Shown here: positions 11,632 through 22,760 of the stretch, piece by piece
Layout: each line of letters opens with the position of its first letter
Position numbering within the stretch: position 1 is the first letter of the stretch
Source of the DNA: Morinoia aosen
Taxonomy: Eukaryota; Arthropoda; Malacostraca; Amphipoda; Talitridae
Length of the DNA stretch: 64,000 nt
Reading direction: 5' to 3'
Assembly (NCBI GenBank): GCA_030386875.1
Contig: CM059575.1
Coordinates: 14,656,293-14,720,292 of the forward strand
Translations under genes and position numbers: made by a program
The notes under the pieces: model-generated
What the model saw: the letters and a program-made list of their open reading frames with translations, nothing else
Told to the model about the DNA's origin: nothing
The model's database searches: none

Positions 11632-12540
11632 CAGAGTGTCGCAAACAAGTTTACTCAATTTCAAACTACTATATACCTCAAAAACTATATATGTTACACG
11701 AATTTTGAAAATTACTTATTGTTTATCAACTGTTTTGGCATCTATTTGGGAAATTGGCGATGAATAAATGAAACGGTATATTTTTTCACTACATTTTTGG
11801 TGAAAGACATGAAAAGTATGCTTGCGCTGACAAAAGATAATTACAAGACTCCTAGAAGCCCATGGAAACAGATTAAATAAAACGTGTTGGATTCAGGATG
11901 GCGCTCCTGCTCACAGAACTGGGTCTGTGAAGGAAAATCTAAGTGAGTTTTTGGCGATCGCATCATCTCCTTCAATCATCGTATTGAGTGGCCACACACA
12001 TTTCCCGACTTTATACCCTGTGATTTTTTCCTACCGGGACATCTAAAAAGTAAAGTAAATAATTCCCCGCCAAGAAACATTGCTTATCTGAAGCAAAGAG
12101 CTGCTAACGAAATCAATTTGCCTCAAGAAAATGCTACTCTCACAAGGCGAATGATGACAGCAATGAAAAAAAATCAATTGTGTGTTGAGAGAAACGGTGC
12201 CCACGTCGAAGGAAATTTAATACCAAATTACTGCTTGAAATTATTTAATCTTTTTTGAAATGCTAGCGGTATTTTATTACTATTAAGGAGTTGAAAGAAA
12301 CTTAAAAATTGTTTTTATCACGAATAAATTTGCATTGAAACTAGCTTGTGCAAATATGCTTTTCGTGTCTGCCACCAAAAATATTGCTGAAGAGTACCTT
12401 TTCATTTATCCTTCTTAAATTTCCTTTATAAATACCGAAACGGTTGATAAACAATGTGTAATTTTCAAAAATTTTTTTACATTTATAGTTTTTGAGATAT
12501 AGTAATTTGAAATTGGGTACACTTTTTTTGCGACACCTTG
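11632..12540 (+). mobile_element. 909-bp Tc1/mariner-type element, internally deleted, with long inverted repeats
   Basis: The ends are inverted copies of each other for about 190 bp with moderate divergence. The left starts CAGAGTGTCGCAAA and the right (reversed) starts CAAGGTGTCGCAAA. Shared inner blocks include CAATTTCAAA, CTCAAAAACTATA, TTTTGAAAATTAC, TTGTTTATCAAC and GATAAATGAAA-like segments. TA dinucleotides flank both ends (11630-11631 and 12541-12542), the target site of Tc1/mariner. Full-length relatives are usually larger, and only the C-terminal part of a transposase lies between the repeats. Confidence 0.85.
11885..12215 (+). pseudogene. Truncated transposase fossil inside the 909-bp element
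   Basis: Across two or three frames the sequence reads IQDGAPAHRTGSVKENLSEF, then FGDRIISFNHRIEWP, the D-containing box PDFIPCDFFL, GHLKSKVNNSPPRNIAYLKQ, RAANEIN, LTRRMMTAMKK and QLCVERNGAHVEGN. These are the second and third catalytic regions and C-terminus of the mariner/Tc-type transposases common in arthropods. The N-terminal DNA-binding region and the first catalytic aspartate are missing, consistent with internal deletion. Frameshifts show it is inactive. Confidence 0.85.
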
Positions 12541-12542
12541 TA

Positions 12543-13968
12543 GTTAAATTTTAACGCAAGAATGAGGCTTTATATAGCACCTAATTTTCTGTTATGGTAA
12601 ACTGGACACGAAGTCAACGACCTCTCGTAAAACACGGTAGTTCATTTTACAAGGGACTTTCACTATATTGTTGAAAATTATGAAGCAAAATTGTTCAAAC
12701 TACAAATTTCAAAAATGATCAACTGATCATAGTTCACAGAGTGATGAGCAACGTGATGATCTGGAACCAAAACACTGACATCTGCGGTCACGCGCTCGTT
12801 ATCACACTTTTCAGGAATATTTTGCTGAATGTGATATAGCAATATTTAATAATAGCAATATTATTGTTTCAAAAAATATTGCTAAATGGCGATATTTTTG
12901 CTGTTTACTCGAACGCTACGGAACGTTTCGTGCAATGAAAACGGAACTTCCTAACGAAGTTCAGTGTTGCATGTAAGCCGAAAACAGAGATGCTTAATTA
13001 ACGAAGTTCACAGCGTACTTTATCGTACATAAAAATACTTTTATCAATAATGAGAGCTATCAAACTAAAGTTACATAGGTATAACATTATTGCCTTGTCA
13101 GTATCATCAGAAAGAACTGCTAAAGCGTAAATGAAAATAGTAATAAAATAACATGTAATAAGAGGGACTCATTTAACGCAAGCAAAAAGCGATGCACGTA
13201 ACATCTTCAATGCTACCCTAAGATGAAACAGAAATTTGCCAGTGGGATAAAATAAAGTAAATTTCAGGCGTGTTAGAAATATAGACACGAAATGATCGCA
13301 TAACTCATAAGTCAGTTAAAGTATGCGAAGGCAGAATGATACGCAGTTGATCATAACGTTTTAAATTAATAACCCAAATATAAACATTCAGGTAACTAAG
13401 TACTTATCCTTAGCCACCCTTTTAATAATTTCATAATAACAATAATTTTTTTCAGGCGGAATTTTTTTGTGTTGTTAAGGAAATCCGTATCATAGGTACG
13501 ATAAGTGAGTCGCAACTAAGGTTTTCATTCACTGCTGTCACCAATCGCCACTCATTGAGCGGTTAAAATACCACGTAGCTTTTGAAGGTGAAATCTTTCA
13601 AAATTTCACGGTTTTGTTAGCTTAGTATAGGTTACGATAGGTTGAATGAAGTTTGGTTAAAAAACAACCTCAAGTTTTTAATAGGAGCAGTGTACAAATG
13701 TTCTACTTTATATTATAAATATTGTACTTTGATTTGTAAATTACGGTACTAAGTAGATTTCTTTGGACGAAAAAACTGTTACGAAGTGCAACATGGACAT
13801 TCCAACCGTATTTTTTCTCAAAGAATTATTTAATAAGTACTGATGTGAAATTCTATCTAAAGTTGAAAATTTATCGATTGTTCCCGACAAGCAAATGACA
13901 GTCACAATACTATACGAATTTCGTACCAGTTATTAAAAAATAAACTCGATTACACACTTTTTGATACA
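12543..13968. other. AT-rich sequence with no recognised feature
   Basis: Contains AT-rich self-complementary stretches (for example around 12835-12895, with repeated GCAATATT/AATATTGC). No coding or RNA gene is recognisable. Confidence 0.4.
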
Positions 13969-13970
13969 CA

Positions 13971-15217
13971 GGGTGTAAATGCCAGATGTAGTTAAATTAA
14001 AATCCTAAAAATTTTTTTACTACTTGAGCGATTTTATCAAATGAGGGCTCAACTTGAAAGCAATAAAACACAGCCTTCACTCGAAAAAACTTTGCTCAAA
14101 ATAACCTTTTTAGGCACGAATTACACGCCGTAGTCTGCTAGTAACCTGGGAACAGGTGGCACGCAAGGTTTCGGGGTCTATTCATACCAGCATTGGAGCA
14201 ACTTGCGTTTTAGTGAGTCAACGTTCTTTTGGGAGATCACACAGGCCTTCTGCTCATACATTGATCACACACCTAATTAAGTCCATCGGGTTCAAACCTG
14301 GTGAAAATAGGGGTCAAAGTTTCTTTGATCAAGACCCTTTTAAATTTTCCTGACAGAAGCTCTGAACCAATTTGGCACAATGGGAAGTCGCTCTGTCTCG
14401 TTTGAATGTTACCCCGCTGTTCCGAATGTTTTATTTAAGCGAGGGAACCACTTTATCCTTCAAAATTATCAAGCGCAAGTGCTGATTGATTTTGACGCCC
14501 TGTTCAATGAAGATAAGGAGTTCTTTCTACGCACATGTCATACGGGCCCACACCATCACGGACGCGGGGTTTTGGCGCTGGAATGATGTGCGTTGTTCTA
14601 CAAATATATTTTCAATATTCTAGGCCCACAGTCGGTCATTCTATGATTTGTGGACCGCCAGAACCGTTAACAGCTTCTCATCAGTCCACAGGACAGTTGG
14701 TTGCGTGCAGTTCATCGAACGTTAAAGAAGCAGTCGTGCTCTATTCTGTGTCGTTTCTTACGATCCTTTTGATGGATATTTTGAATTGTCATATGGCTCA
14801 CATTGGCTTCTTTTGAAATTTTCTGGTGCTTCTTTGTTGGCTTGTCCCATGTTTATTTCTGAAGGCACTGATCAATTTTAGAGTCCTTACCGGCTGAGAT
14901 GGGGTGCTTCTCTCCTATGGAAGGTAACTCCCGGTATCTTTGAAGCGTTTAATTAATGATCTTTTACACCCCAGATTTGCTCACGAGTGGCTTTAAGATC
15001 ATGAATATGCAGCTCTCTTTCCGTGTTTAGGATAACTCGCAGTTAGTTCACTTTTGTCTTTCATTCGATCAAAATACTAAATATTAATTAATATTTACTG
15101 TTGAACTTCCCAATTTACACCCACAGGATCTGCAAAGTATAAGTAATTTAGTCATAATTTAAGGTAAATAAAATAATCTAAAAGCCTGTTTACACCTCAC
15201 GGTTACACCCTGAAAAT
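13971..15217 (-). mobile_element. Decayed Tc1/mariner-type element (ends tentative)
   Basis: A transposase fossil on the minus strand lies between a CAGGGTGTAA end (starting near 13971) and its inverted copy TTACACCCTG (ending near 15217). The distance of about 1.25 kb is right for a full-length Tc1/mariner element. Only about 10 bp of inverted match is visible and no clean TA duplication is present, so the boundaries are inference; the transposase is solid. Confidence 0.5.
14150..15065 (-). pseudogene. Decayed Tc1/mariner-type transposase
   Basis: The minus strand read in shifting frames gives an N-terminal HTH-like part (RFKDTGSYLP near 14940, then KPTKKHQKISKEANVSHMTI near 14800-14840) and LWTDEKL (near 14670). 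MVWA then comes from the conserved PASVMVW box (near 14560), followed by FIEQGVKINQHL (near 14490-14460). The C-terminal block shows DLNPMDF-like residues, ILEAKAC-like residues and KNVDSLKRKLLQCW (near 14190-14230). Stops and frameshifts are frequent. The N-terminal and C-terminal matches together show that most of a transposase of about 340 residues was once here. It is a different lineage from those at 593 and 11885. Confidence 0.82.
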
Positions 15218-18200
15218 AATTTTCATAATTAACTGCCCCCATAGGTTTTATTGCAGAGCACTCTATCTCTGCTCCTCAGGAAAGCCTAACTTCCAACATT
15301 GTCAAAATATTTTTTATATTCATTGATAGGTCGCAGGTGCGGTGGCTAATCACTGGACATAGTAACTTAAATTTGTAAAGTATTAAAGGTGTTGTGCTGC
15401 CTGATTTTACTCGCGACCTGAACGCTGTGATTGCCTGTCGACCCGATCGGGGACGGGAAGGGAAGGATCCATTACATGGTGATGGCAGATCGTGAAATCG
15501 CGTCAGCGAGGCGCTCCGACGCACGGATGGCCCTCGAGCATCGGCTGCTAATGGTGACAGCCAGAGAAGGTCACCGAAGGCAAACAACAAGCAATCAAAC
15601 CGAGAACAACTTCAATGCTTGCTGTGTAGATTGTTTTATCGTTCTTGAAAACCTCACTACATACGGTGTTACTTGCGGTGTTGTTACTTGCATTTCGCAA
15701 CTGTCAGCAGGTAAATGTGTCCATGCACTTCAAAAATAGCATTCTATTGACTATAGAGTCGAAGTTTAAAATGCGTGAATATATTACCAAAATGCTTTTT
15801 CTTGATCGCTCAGTTAAAACGTGGTACGGATTTTCATCAGTTCCTTCAATATTTGAAAGCGAAACTTCGTAACATGTATCCACTTAAATCTCTGAATCGG
15901 AGCAAGGTCATCGTTAATATTTCGGTCATGTCAGTGTGTATCCGTCAAGTATCGAGGCAAGAGGAATGCCTCTATTTTCTGGTTCGGTTATGGCAAAATT
16001 GAAATGCCGCAGACAGTCCGAAGCTTACTAGTCATAGCTTTTTGGTAACCGCTTCTATGTTCTCAATAAAAAAACTATGCAATTGAGCACAATGTTAACT
16101 TCGGCAACCAAATTCCCACATGATTAACCTACACTTTCAGGCACAGCATTTCTTATTTCGAGCGTAGTATAAAAGATATCAAACGCGTAAATAAAATAAA
16201 TAAAATAACTAAAATACACACAAATAATTTTTTATCCAAGAGTAATTTGGATCCCTGCCCATAGAAGTAATAAGTTCGATTCAAAATTAGATTTTTCAAT
16301 AGTATAGGGCAATGGCAATATGACGTCAGCTTTCACAGTACCGAATTCAAAAGAGTAGCGTGGGCTCGAAGTCATAAAATCGGCCAGATGTTACTCAGCT
16401 GACCAACTGACAAGTAAACACAAGCTGGCAAGTCGACAAACGTCAGTTAGGCTTCGAAAGAAAAAGGTGCGTTAGCCAGCGAGAGATACGACTCCTCTGA
16501 GACACGAAACCACAGTTGCCGTGTGGAAAATTGACCCCGTCCAGAAGCCTGCAACTGAAAAAAAGTGCACGTGAAACTAAGTAAATTCAATACCATAGTT
16601 ATTGATGCAATCGAGTTGCAGACTTCCCAGAGACAAATAAATGTCAAATACATCTTCCCTGACTCATAACTAGAATTCTACGGAATTGCGTGCTCTAGGT
16701 TCCATGCAGACGAACGAACTGAGCGATATCTCCTTTAGAATTAGATATGGCCACGTTCAAGTAAGATGCTCGGAAAAGTCAAAGTGAGAACAGGGCTGGT
16801 TGTGAGCATGCCGCCAAAATCACTTGTTATAAATTTCATGAGTCTTATCTAATAACTGAACAGAACCTTTTAGTTGCAGCATATATTTCTAATCTTCATT
16901 GAGGGCGGTTTAAAATCAATTGCATACAATGCTTATTTTGTAGAATTACAGAGCGTGTTTCAAATATGATGACTTTCATAAAGAATTTGCATTCTTGAAA
17001 TGCTTTTGATTTCAAACGGATTCCCTTCAAATCAAATTTCTGGGTCAAACCATAGTTTCCTATCGTGTATTTATGTTACTTTTTCTGTAGTTCATCAATG
17101 TATATCTCATATTCACTGAGTTCATCTATACTTTGTTTATCATGGCTGAAATATTGAAACTATTTTGCTTTAAATTGATCACTTACCTTCTGAAGGTTTT
17201 TTCCCATTCTCACGGTAAATACATAAAAATTCTCCCCTTTTCCATTTCAATGATGAACTTCTGTAACGAATGCAACTTTTTCTTGACTAACGGTAACATA
17301 GCGCAGATCAACCCAATGAGCGCTACCCTATACGTTTATGACAGTAACTGAACAGTGTGAGCTCGCTGCACGCACGCGTTGGACTGGTCAAATGATGGGT
17401 TCTGTGCCTCACAAAAAAATTAGAGAACACTGCATGCATCATTCTATGAAAGGGTCAGTCTCAATTTTATTTTATTTATTGGACGCGCATTTAGGTTATT
17501 TTAATATTCGAATTTTTATGAACTCATTTATTAGGTTATCAAAATGCAAGCTACCCTTGAGGCTGATTTTTGTAAAACAATAAAACTAAGCAAGCTTCTG
17601 AATTTCTCATCGAACATCATTGGGATAGATATAACGGCCTAGTTACGTTATTTGTGCCTTTTTTTCTGAACAGTTGCTTTTCGTATGACTTCGCTGTGGT
17701 ATGTGTGTAGATGTTTTGTTATTTACTTTCGAGAGCTGGTGTAATACTTTAAGGTTCTGTTTATATCGGGCGTAACAAGCAAAAAATTCTGGCCCTGTGC
17801 ATCATTTCCTTCAAGTATGTCCCTCAAATTCATTTCGTAGCATTGAAATTCACCTCCACGCACCAAGACATTCGTAGTTTACAGAGGGGAGCAAACGATT
17901 TTATATACATTCACGAAGATGATATCCTAAGTTGGCTGGTCATGAGCTGGATCGGCTCAGAATATTTCATCGAGACCAGAGTTGGTGACAGTTGCGTGTA
18001 GGTTATAGATATTCATTAGAGTATTACAATTCGGTAGTAACTTTATTATTTCCTGAAGTCGAAATTAAAATTGTCATGATTTTGGTGTTTGACCAAAAAT
18101 TAGGTAAACAGATGCTGCACATCTCACAGACTGACCTAAAAAAAGGGTTCCAAATTTAGATAGGCTTCATTCATTGATTTTTTTTTGTTGGAATAAAAGC

Positions 18201-18924
18201 CCACTGCAGCTATTAAAAATTTATTTTGTTCAAAATATCATAATAAAAAATAATCGTCATGGGCCATTTCTTCTTTATTTTAGATCATGTGCTCGAGATG
18301 ACCACAGTTTAGCTCAGAGCATTACTTCGCAGCACAAAGTTACTAAGAACATCCCTACACACAGACGGCTCTTACTTCCTCCCTGATGGCTCTACAGTTC
18401 GAGGCCTTGTTGCGCTCGCAGGCGTTGCTGCTGCCAAGTCCTGACAAATGACGGTGATCAGTCAATGAATGTAGAAATTGTATTTCCAATAGGGATTTTC
18501 ATCGAGAATCTAACTCCTAGAATAAAAATGAAAAACTAGTGTAAAAACGTAAATCAGATTTGTTACAAACGTTTCCGAATTATTAAAATTCCATCATCAG
18601 TTCTGAAACAAGAGAAAAATGAAAATTTTCAAAATCTCACTGAAACATATATATCTATAGTATATATTTTCCACAAAATTCTCTAAATGTCTAAGGAAAT
18701 GTCTGAATGTAGGAAATATCACAAGAAATACTCGCGAGCCCGAAATTTGGGCCACGCATAGCTCAACTCCTCAAATGCGGTTACCGGGATACCCAGGTAC
18801 GTAAGTCAGCACGTGTTGCGTGAAATAAAATACTTGCAGTCACTCGTGATTTCCGTGCAGTACTTACGTATGTCAAAAAATGTCAAAAAATTCATCGAAA
18901 TTACACAGGTTCCTTTCCTGCTCC
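15218..18924. other. Non-coding sequence, no recognised gene
   Basis: A moderately GC-rich patch at 15420-15600 contains overlapping 102- and 104-codon open frames on opposite strands, neither with a recognisable motif. The 13-mer GCCTGTTTACACC just before it, at 15183-15195, resembles the end of the MITE at 9383. The rest is AT-rich with short random open frames. Confidence 0.4.
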
Positions 18925-18986
18925 GAATTTTACATTGCTAAACTTTATTCTCTTAGAATTTTACATTGCTAAACTTTATTCTCTTA
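18925..18986. repeat. 31-bp tandem duplication
   Basis: Two exact consecutive copies of a 31-bp unit beginning GAATTTTACATTGCTAAACT. The exact identity implies a recent duplication. Confidence 0.95.
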
Positions 18987-21160
18987 GAGGTTTTGACTCA
19001 TGTTTGGTGTGTGTGCGCGTTTACTGCTCACTACTTTATTTTTCTCCTAGTTTAAAAACTATCTGAAAGTAAACTGTTTTCGTCAGATAGAACGATTGGG
19101 TGGTAAAATCACTTTCTTAGGATCAGAAGAATGATTTCCTTGTTATAGGTTATTAGATCATCTACTTTAAATAAGTTACTAAGTAAAAATAACTATTTGT
19201 ATTCGAATTAAAAGTCTTTACGAAGTAACCATCAACAGATGTTCGATTAAGCTAGGGCAATCAATTATCATACTACTCAAACAGACAAGAGAAACATTTA
19301 GGACAAATCCCTCTCCAGCGTACGAAGTTTGCGCGGCGTGAGAGCACCCTCATTTCTAAAGTGAGCTACTGCGTCAGAATAATTTATGAAACATCTCTAA
19401 AAAGTAAATAAAATTCAGCTACACTCTCGACATGTAAGCTACAGCTTAGTGTTTCCAAATTCAGGTTGAGTTTTCGATAATACCACTTACACTAAGTACT
19501 GATGTCGCAGTCTAGGGTATGCGGTGTGAGTGAGCAGAACCTGGGAACACCAGGAGTTGCTAACGTGGTGGCGGCGAGCAGGAGTGAGGAGGAGGTAAGG
19601 AGGCTGCCAAGGAACGGGCGAGTGCTGAGGGGAAGAACACGCGAGGGAGAGCAGGGCTGATGGTATTAGTATGCTGGGTAGGAGCTCAAAGAGCAGCTCG
19701 CTGACAGCCCCTCGGGACCGGGAGTTGCGACTTGAGGACCTCTGTGCGCCTCTCACTGGAGGTAACGTTCGTATCAGTCGTACTTGACTAATTGATCCGA
19801 TTCGGATAGTAAAGATACTATTCAACGTAACTAAAAATCAACGAAACAGAACTAGATAGGCATAAAATCTTGGTGTATCCATGATTGATAGGTACAGAAA
19901 GCTTGAATTTTTAAAATCAACTTAGAGTGCTGGTGCCAGGTTTGCTCGGAGCAATGACACCCATAGTACCACATCGCGTCATGACTGGAACACGTCACGG
20001 CTGACTCAGTTTTGTCTTTAAGTTTCGAGCACAGTTTATTAAACGTGAGATATTGCCAAACGCTCATGTGATCAGAAACTTTAATATTTATTCGTCCTGC
20101 AGCTTGGTTTAATAAACTCACGATTCTCAGTGAATCTCTTTGGCCTCAGAGTAATAATTAGAGTACCTAGTACAATCGTTTTTCCGAACTCTAGGCTAAC
20201 CTGTCACTGATACAGGGTTATAATATTTACAAGAAGGTAATAATATTTGCAAGAATGAAATTGGAAATCATATTTTCAATTTCACCTCACCCTAATTTTA
20301 GAGTTCAAATGTGTTGTTTTGATAAAATTATTTTCTGCGCTCATTGTTCACATTAGTTTTGAAAGTTTGGCTATTAACTCCTGTTTATCGCCGCCTGGCG
20401 TTTGAACTACAAAAAACAAAGGTTAGATTCGTAGAGTTTTCCTGAGGTCTTGGAAGAGTTATTGAACTACGTCGAGTTCGTGGGTCAGCTGCCTCGTGTG
20501 TGCTGCTGAGGGCGATAAAGACATCAACGGCCGCTGTGGCATCGTAAACAGGCGCATTTCGGCAGTTAAATAAAGTCGCGAGCTCTATTATTTATGCCAA
20601 TATGATTACAAACGTACTCATAAAGGTCTTGAAGGCTTTCGAGGTAAACTTCGCGATGCAAGGTAAGTTTGTGCCCAAAGAGCAAACGTCTAGCCTCGAC
20701 CGAACACCTCCTTTCTCAAACAATTTTCAACTTCGAAAGTTTCTTCGCCAAGAATCTAATGTTGATTTAATTAAATCAGATCTCGTTCTAACTTAGTTCT
20801 CACTAGGCAATAAACAAATTGCTAATTCTCAGTGAATTACAATTTCTTCTACGAGATGTTAAACTCATTGGTTTGTTCATCAAGCTTGAAGAGTTACTTG
20901 TGAAGAAGGTTAGGCATGGGGCATGATCTTCTAAAAAGAGTGCTGCTGTGGCAGCACTGAGAGGAGGTTAGTTAGGGAGAACGGAGTAGAATTTCATAGG
21001 GGCATAAAGCAGGGATGTAGAAGGGGAAGGAGGAGGCTCGGGAGAGGGGACTGGGGATGGTGTTTGTTAGTTAAACAACGCCTCTTTCAGAGCGGCAGTC
21101 CCGCCCCAAAACGCGGCGTATGAAGTTTGTAGCCGTACACGGGGGAGGGGAGTGCCGCGC
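18987..21160. other. Non-coding sequence, no recognised gene
   Basis: A 112-codon minus-strand open frame (19487-19825) covers a GC-rich, purine-rich patch but has no recognisable domain. A small hairpin GTGCTGC/GCAGCAC sits at 20940-20957. Nothing else is recognised. Confidence 0.4.
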
Positions 21161-21164
21161 TCCT

Positions 21165-21395
21165 CCGCTTGTGAATGTTGCTGCACGACACTCCTCTTTA
21201 TGTTTATTTGGTGTGTACGGCACGGAGCTTGTGAATGTTACTGCACGTCACTCCTCTTTATGATGCACGATACCCTCTTTTTGTTAACTGGTTAGTACAG
21301 CACAAAACTTATAAATGCTACAGGATACTCCTCTTTATGTTTATTTGGTTTCTACAGTAGGAAACTAGTGAATTCTACAAGACACTTTTCTTCAA
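21165..21395. repeat. Degenerate tandem repeat of about 60-70 bp, roughly 3-4 copies
   Basis: Recurring landmarks in the same order are CTTGTGAATGTT, CTGCACG, CACTCCTCTTTATG, TTTATTTGGT and TACGGCAC or TACAGCAC. Later copies drift (CTTATAAATGCT, CTAGTGAATTCT). The array decays from left to right. Confidence 0.75.
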
Positions 21396-21965
21396 ATCGA
21401 AATGACTCAAACACGCTCTATGACATGACTCCACGCGGGTCTTCGTAAGACCTGGGCCTAAGCGTTGCTAGTGCTGTTATTAAGCAGCAAAGAAGATAAT
21501 AAATGTATGATCGAAGAAACAAAGATCGAGAATCGAAAAACAAAGTTTTCAAAATCTTGAAGCCACGAATCTCCCATGAAATTTTACCTGTCCTACTAAC
21601 TCTCGTACACACCGCTGGGCTGCAGCCGAGTCACCGGAGCATATTTTGCATGACATCAACAGAACATCTCCAATTAGGTCAATTGTTGGCGTGCAAGCGC
21701 AGCGCGTAAATTCAATGCACCCCTCCTGTAAAGCCAAGTTAACCAAAAAATGAACGAACTCGGAAGACGAGCAGAATAATTAACAAGCCCGCATCGTGTT
21801 ATCCACGTTCGCTTACCCCATCAATGCAGGGCTGAGCGCATAGCCAGCGCACATGACGCTCGCTCTTTGTCAAGATTTTAATTAGGGCTTCACATTGAGC
21901 GTTCGAAAATGCTTTTAAATATCTGAAGCCATATTGCAATGCTTTTGTGAGTGAATTTTTATAAA
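21396..21965. other. No recognised feature
   Basis: Short overlapping open frames on both strands with no motif. This is the flank of the 14-bp array. Confidence 0.4.
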
Positions 21966-22760
21966 AGCAGCGTGTGCAGAGCAGCATGTGCAGAGCAGCG
22001 TGTGCAGAGCAGCGTGTGCAGAGCAGCGTGTGCAGAGCAGCATGTGCAGAGTAGCGTGTGCAGAGCAGCGTGTGCAGAGCAGCGTGTACAGAGCAGCGTG
22101 TACAGAGCAGCGTGTGCAGAGCAGCGTGTGCAGAGTAGCGTGTGCAGAGCAGCGTGTGCAGAGCAAGGTGTGCAGAGTAGCGTGTGCAGAGCCGCGTGTG
22201 CAGAGCAGCATGTGCAGAGTAGCGTGTGCAGAGCAGCATGTGCAGAGCAGCGTGTGCAGAGCAGCGTGTGCAGAGCAGCGTGTGCAGAGTAGCGTGTGCA
22301 GAGCAGCGTGTGCAGAGCAGCGTGTGCAGAACAGCATGTGCAGAGCAGCGTGTGCAGAGCAGCGTGTGCAGAGCAGCGTGTGCAGAGCAGCGTGTGCAGA
22401 GCAGCGTGTACAGAGCAGCGTGTACAGAGTAGCGTGTGCAGAGTAGCGTGTACAGAGCAGCGTGTACAGAGCAGCGTGTACAGAGCAGCGTGTACAGAGC
22501 AGCGTGTGCAGAGCAGCGTGTGCAGAGCAGCGTGTGCAGAGCAGCGTGTGCAGAGCAGCGTGTGCAGAGCAGCGTGGGCAGAGTAGCGTGTGCAGAGCAG
22601 CGTGTGTAGAGCAGCGTGTACAGAGCAGCGTGTACAGAGCGGCGTGTACAGAGCAGCGTGTACAGAGCAGCGTGTACAGAGCAGCGTGTACAGAGCAGCG
22701 TGTGTAGAGCAGCGTGTGCAGAGCAGCGTTTGTAGAGCAGCGTGTGCAGAGTAGTGTATA
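21966..22760. repeat. 14-bp minisatellite, about 56 copies
   Basis: Tandem units of the form AGCAGCGTGTGCAG with a few recurrent variants: GCATG for GCGTG, GTAGC for GCAGC, and TGTACA for TGTGCA. The variants are grouped (TGTACA units cluster near 22080-22115, 22405-22500 and 22615-22700), which suggests block duplications. The unit contains no stop in most frames, so long open frames appear on both strands, up to 299 codons on the minus strand. These follow from the 42-bp super-period and are not genes. Confidence 0.96.

Noticed and set aside
15431..15739. 102-codon open frame in a GC-richer patch
   Set aside because: No recognisable domain; the opposite strand is also open for 104 codons, as expected by chance in GC-richer DNA.
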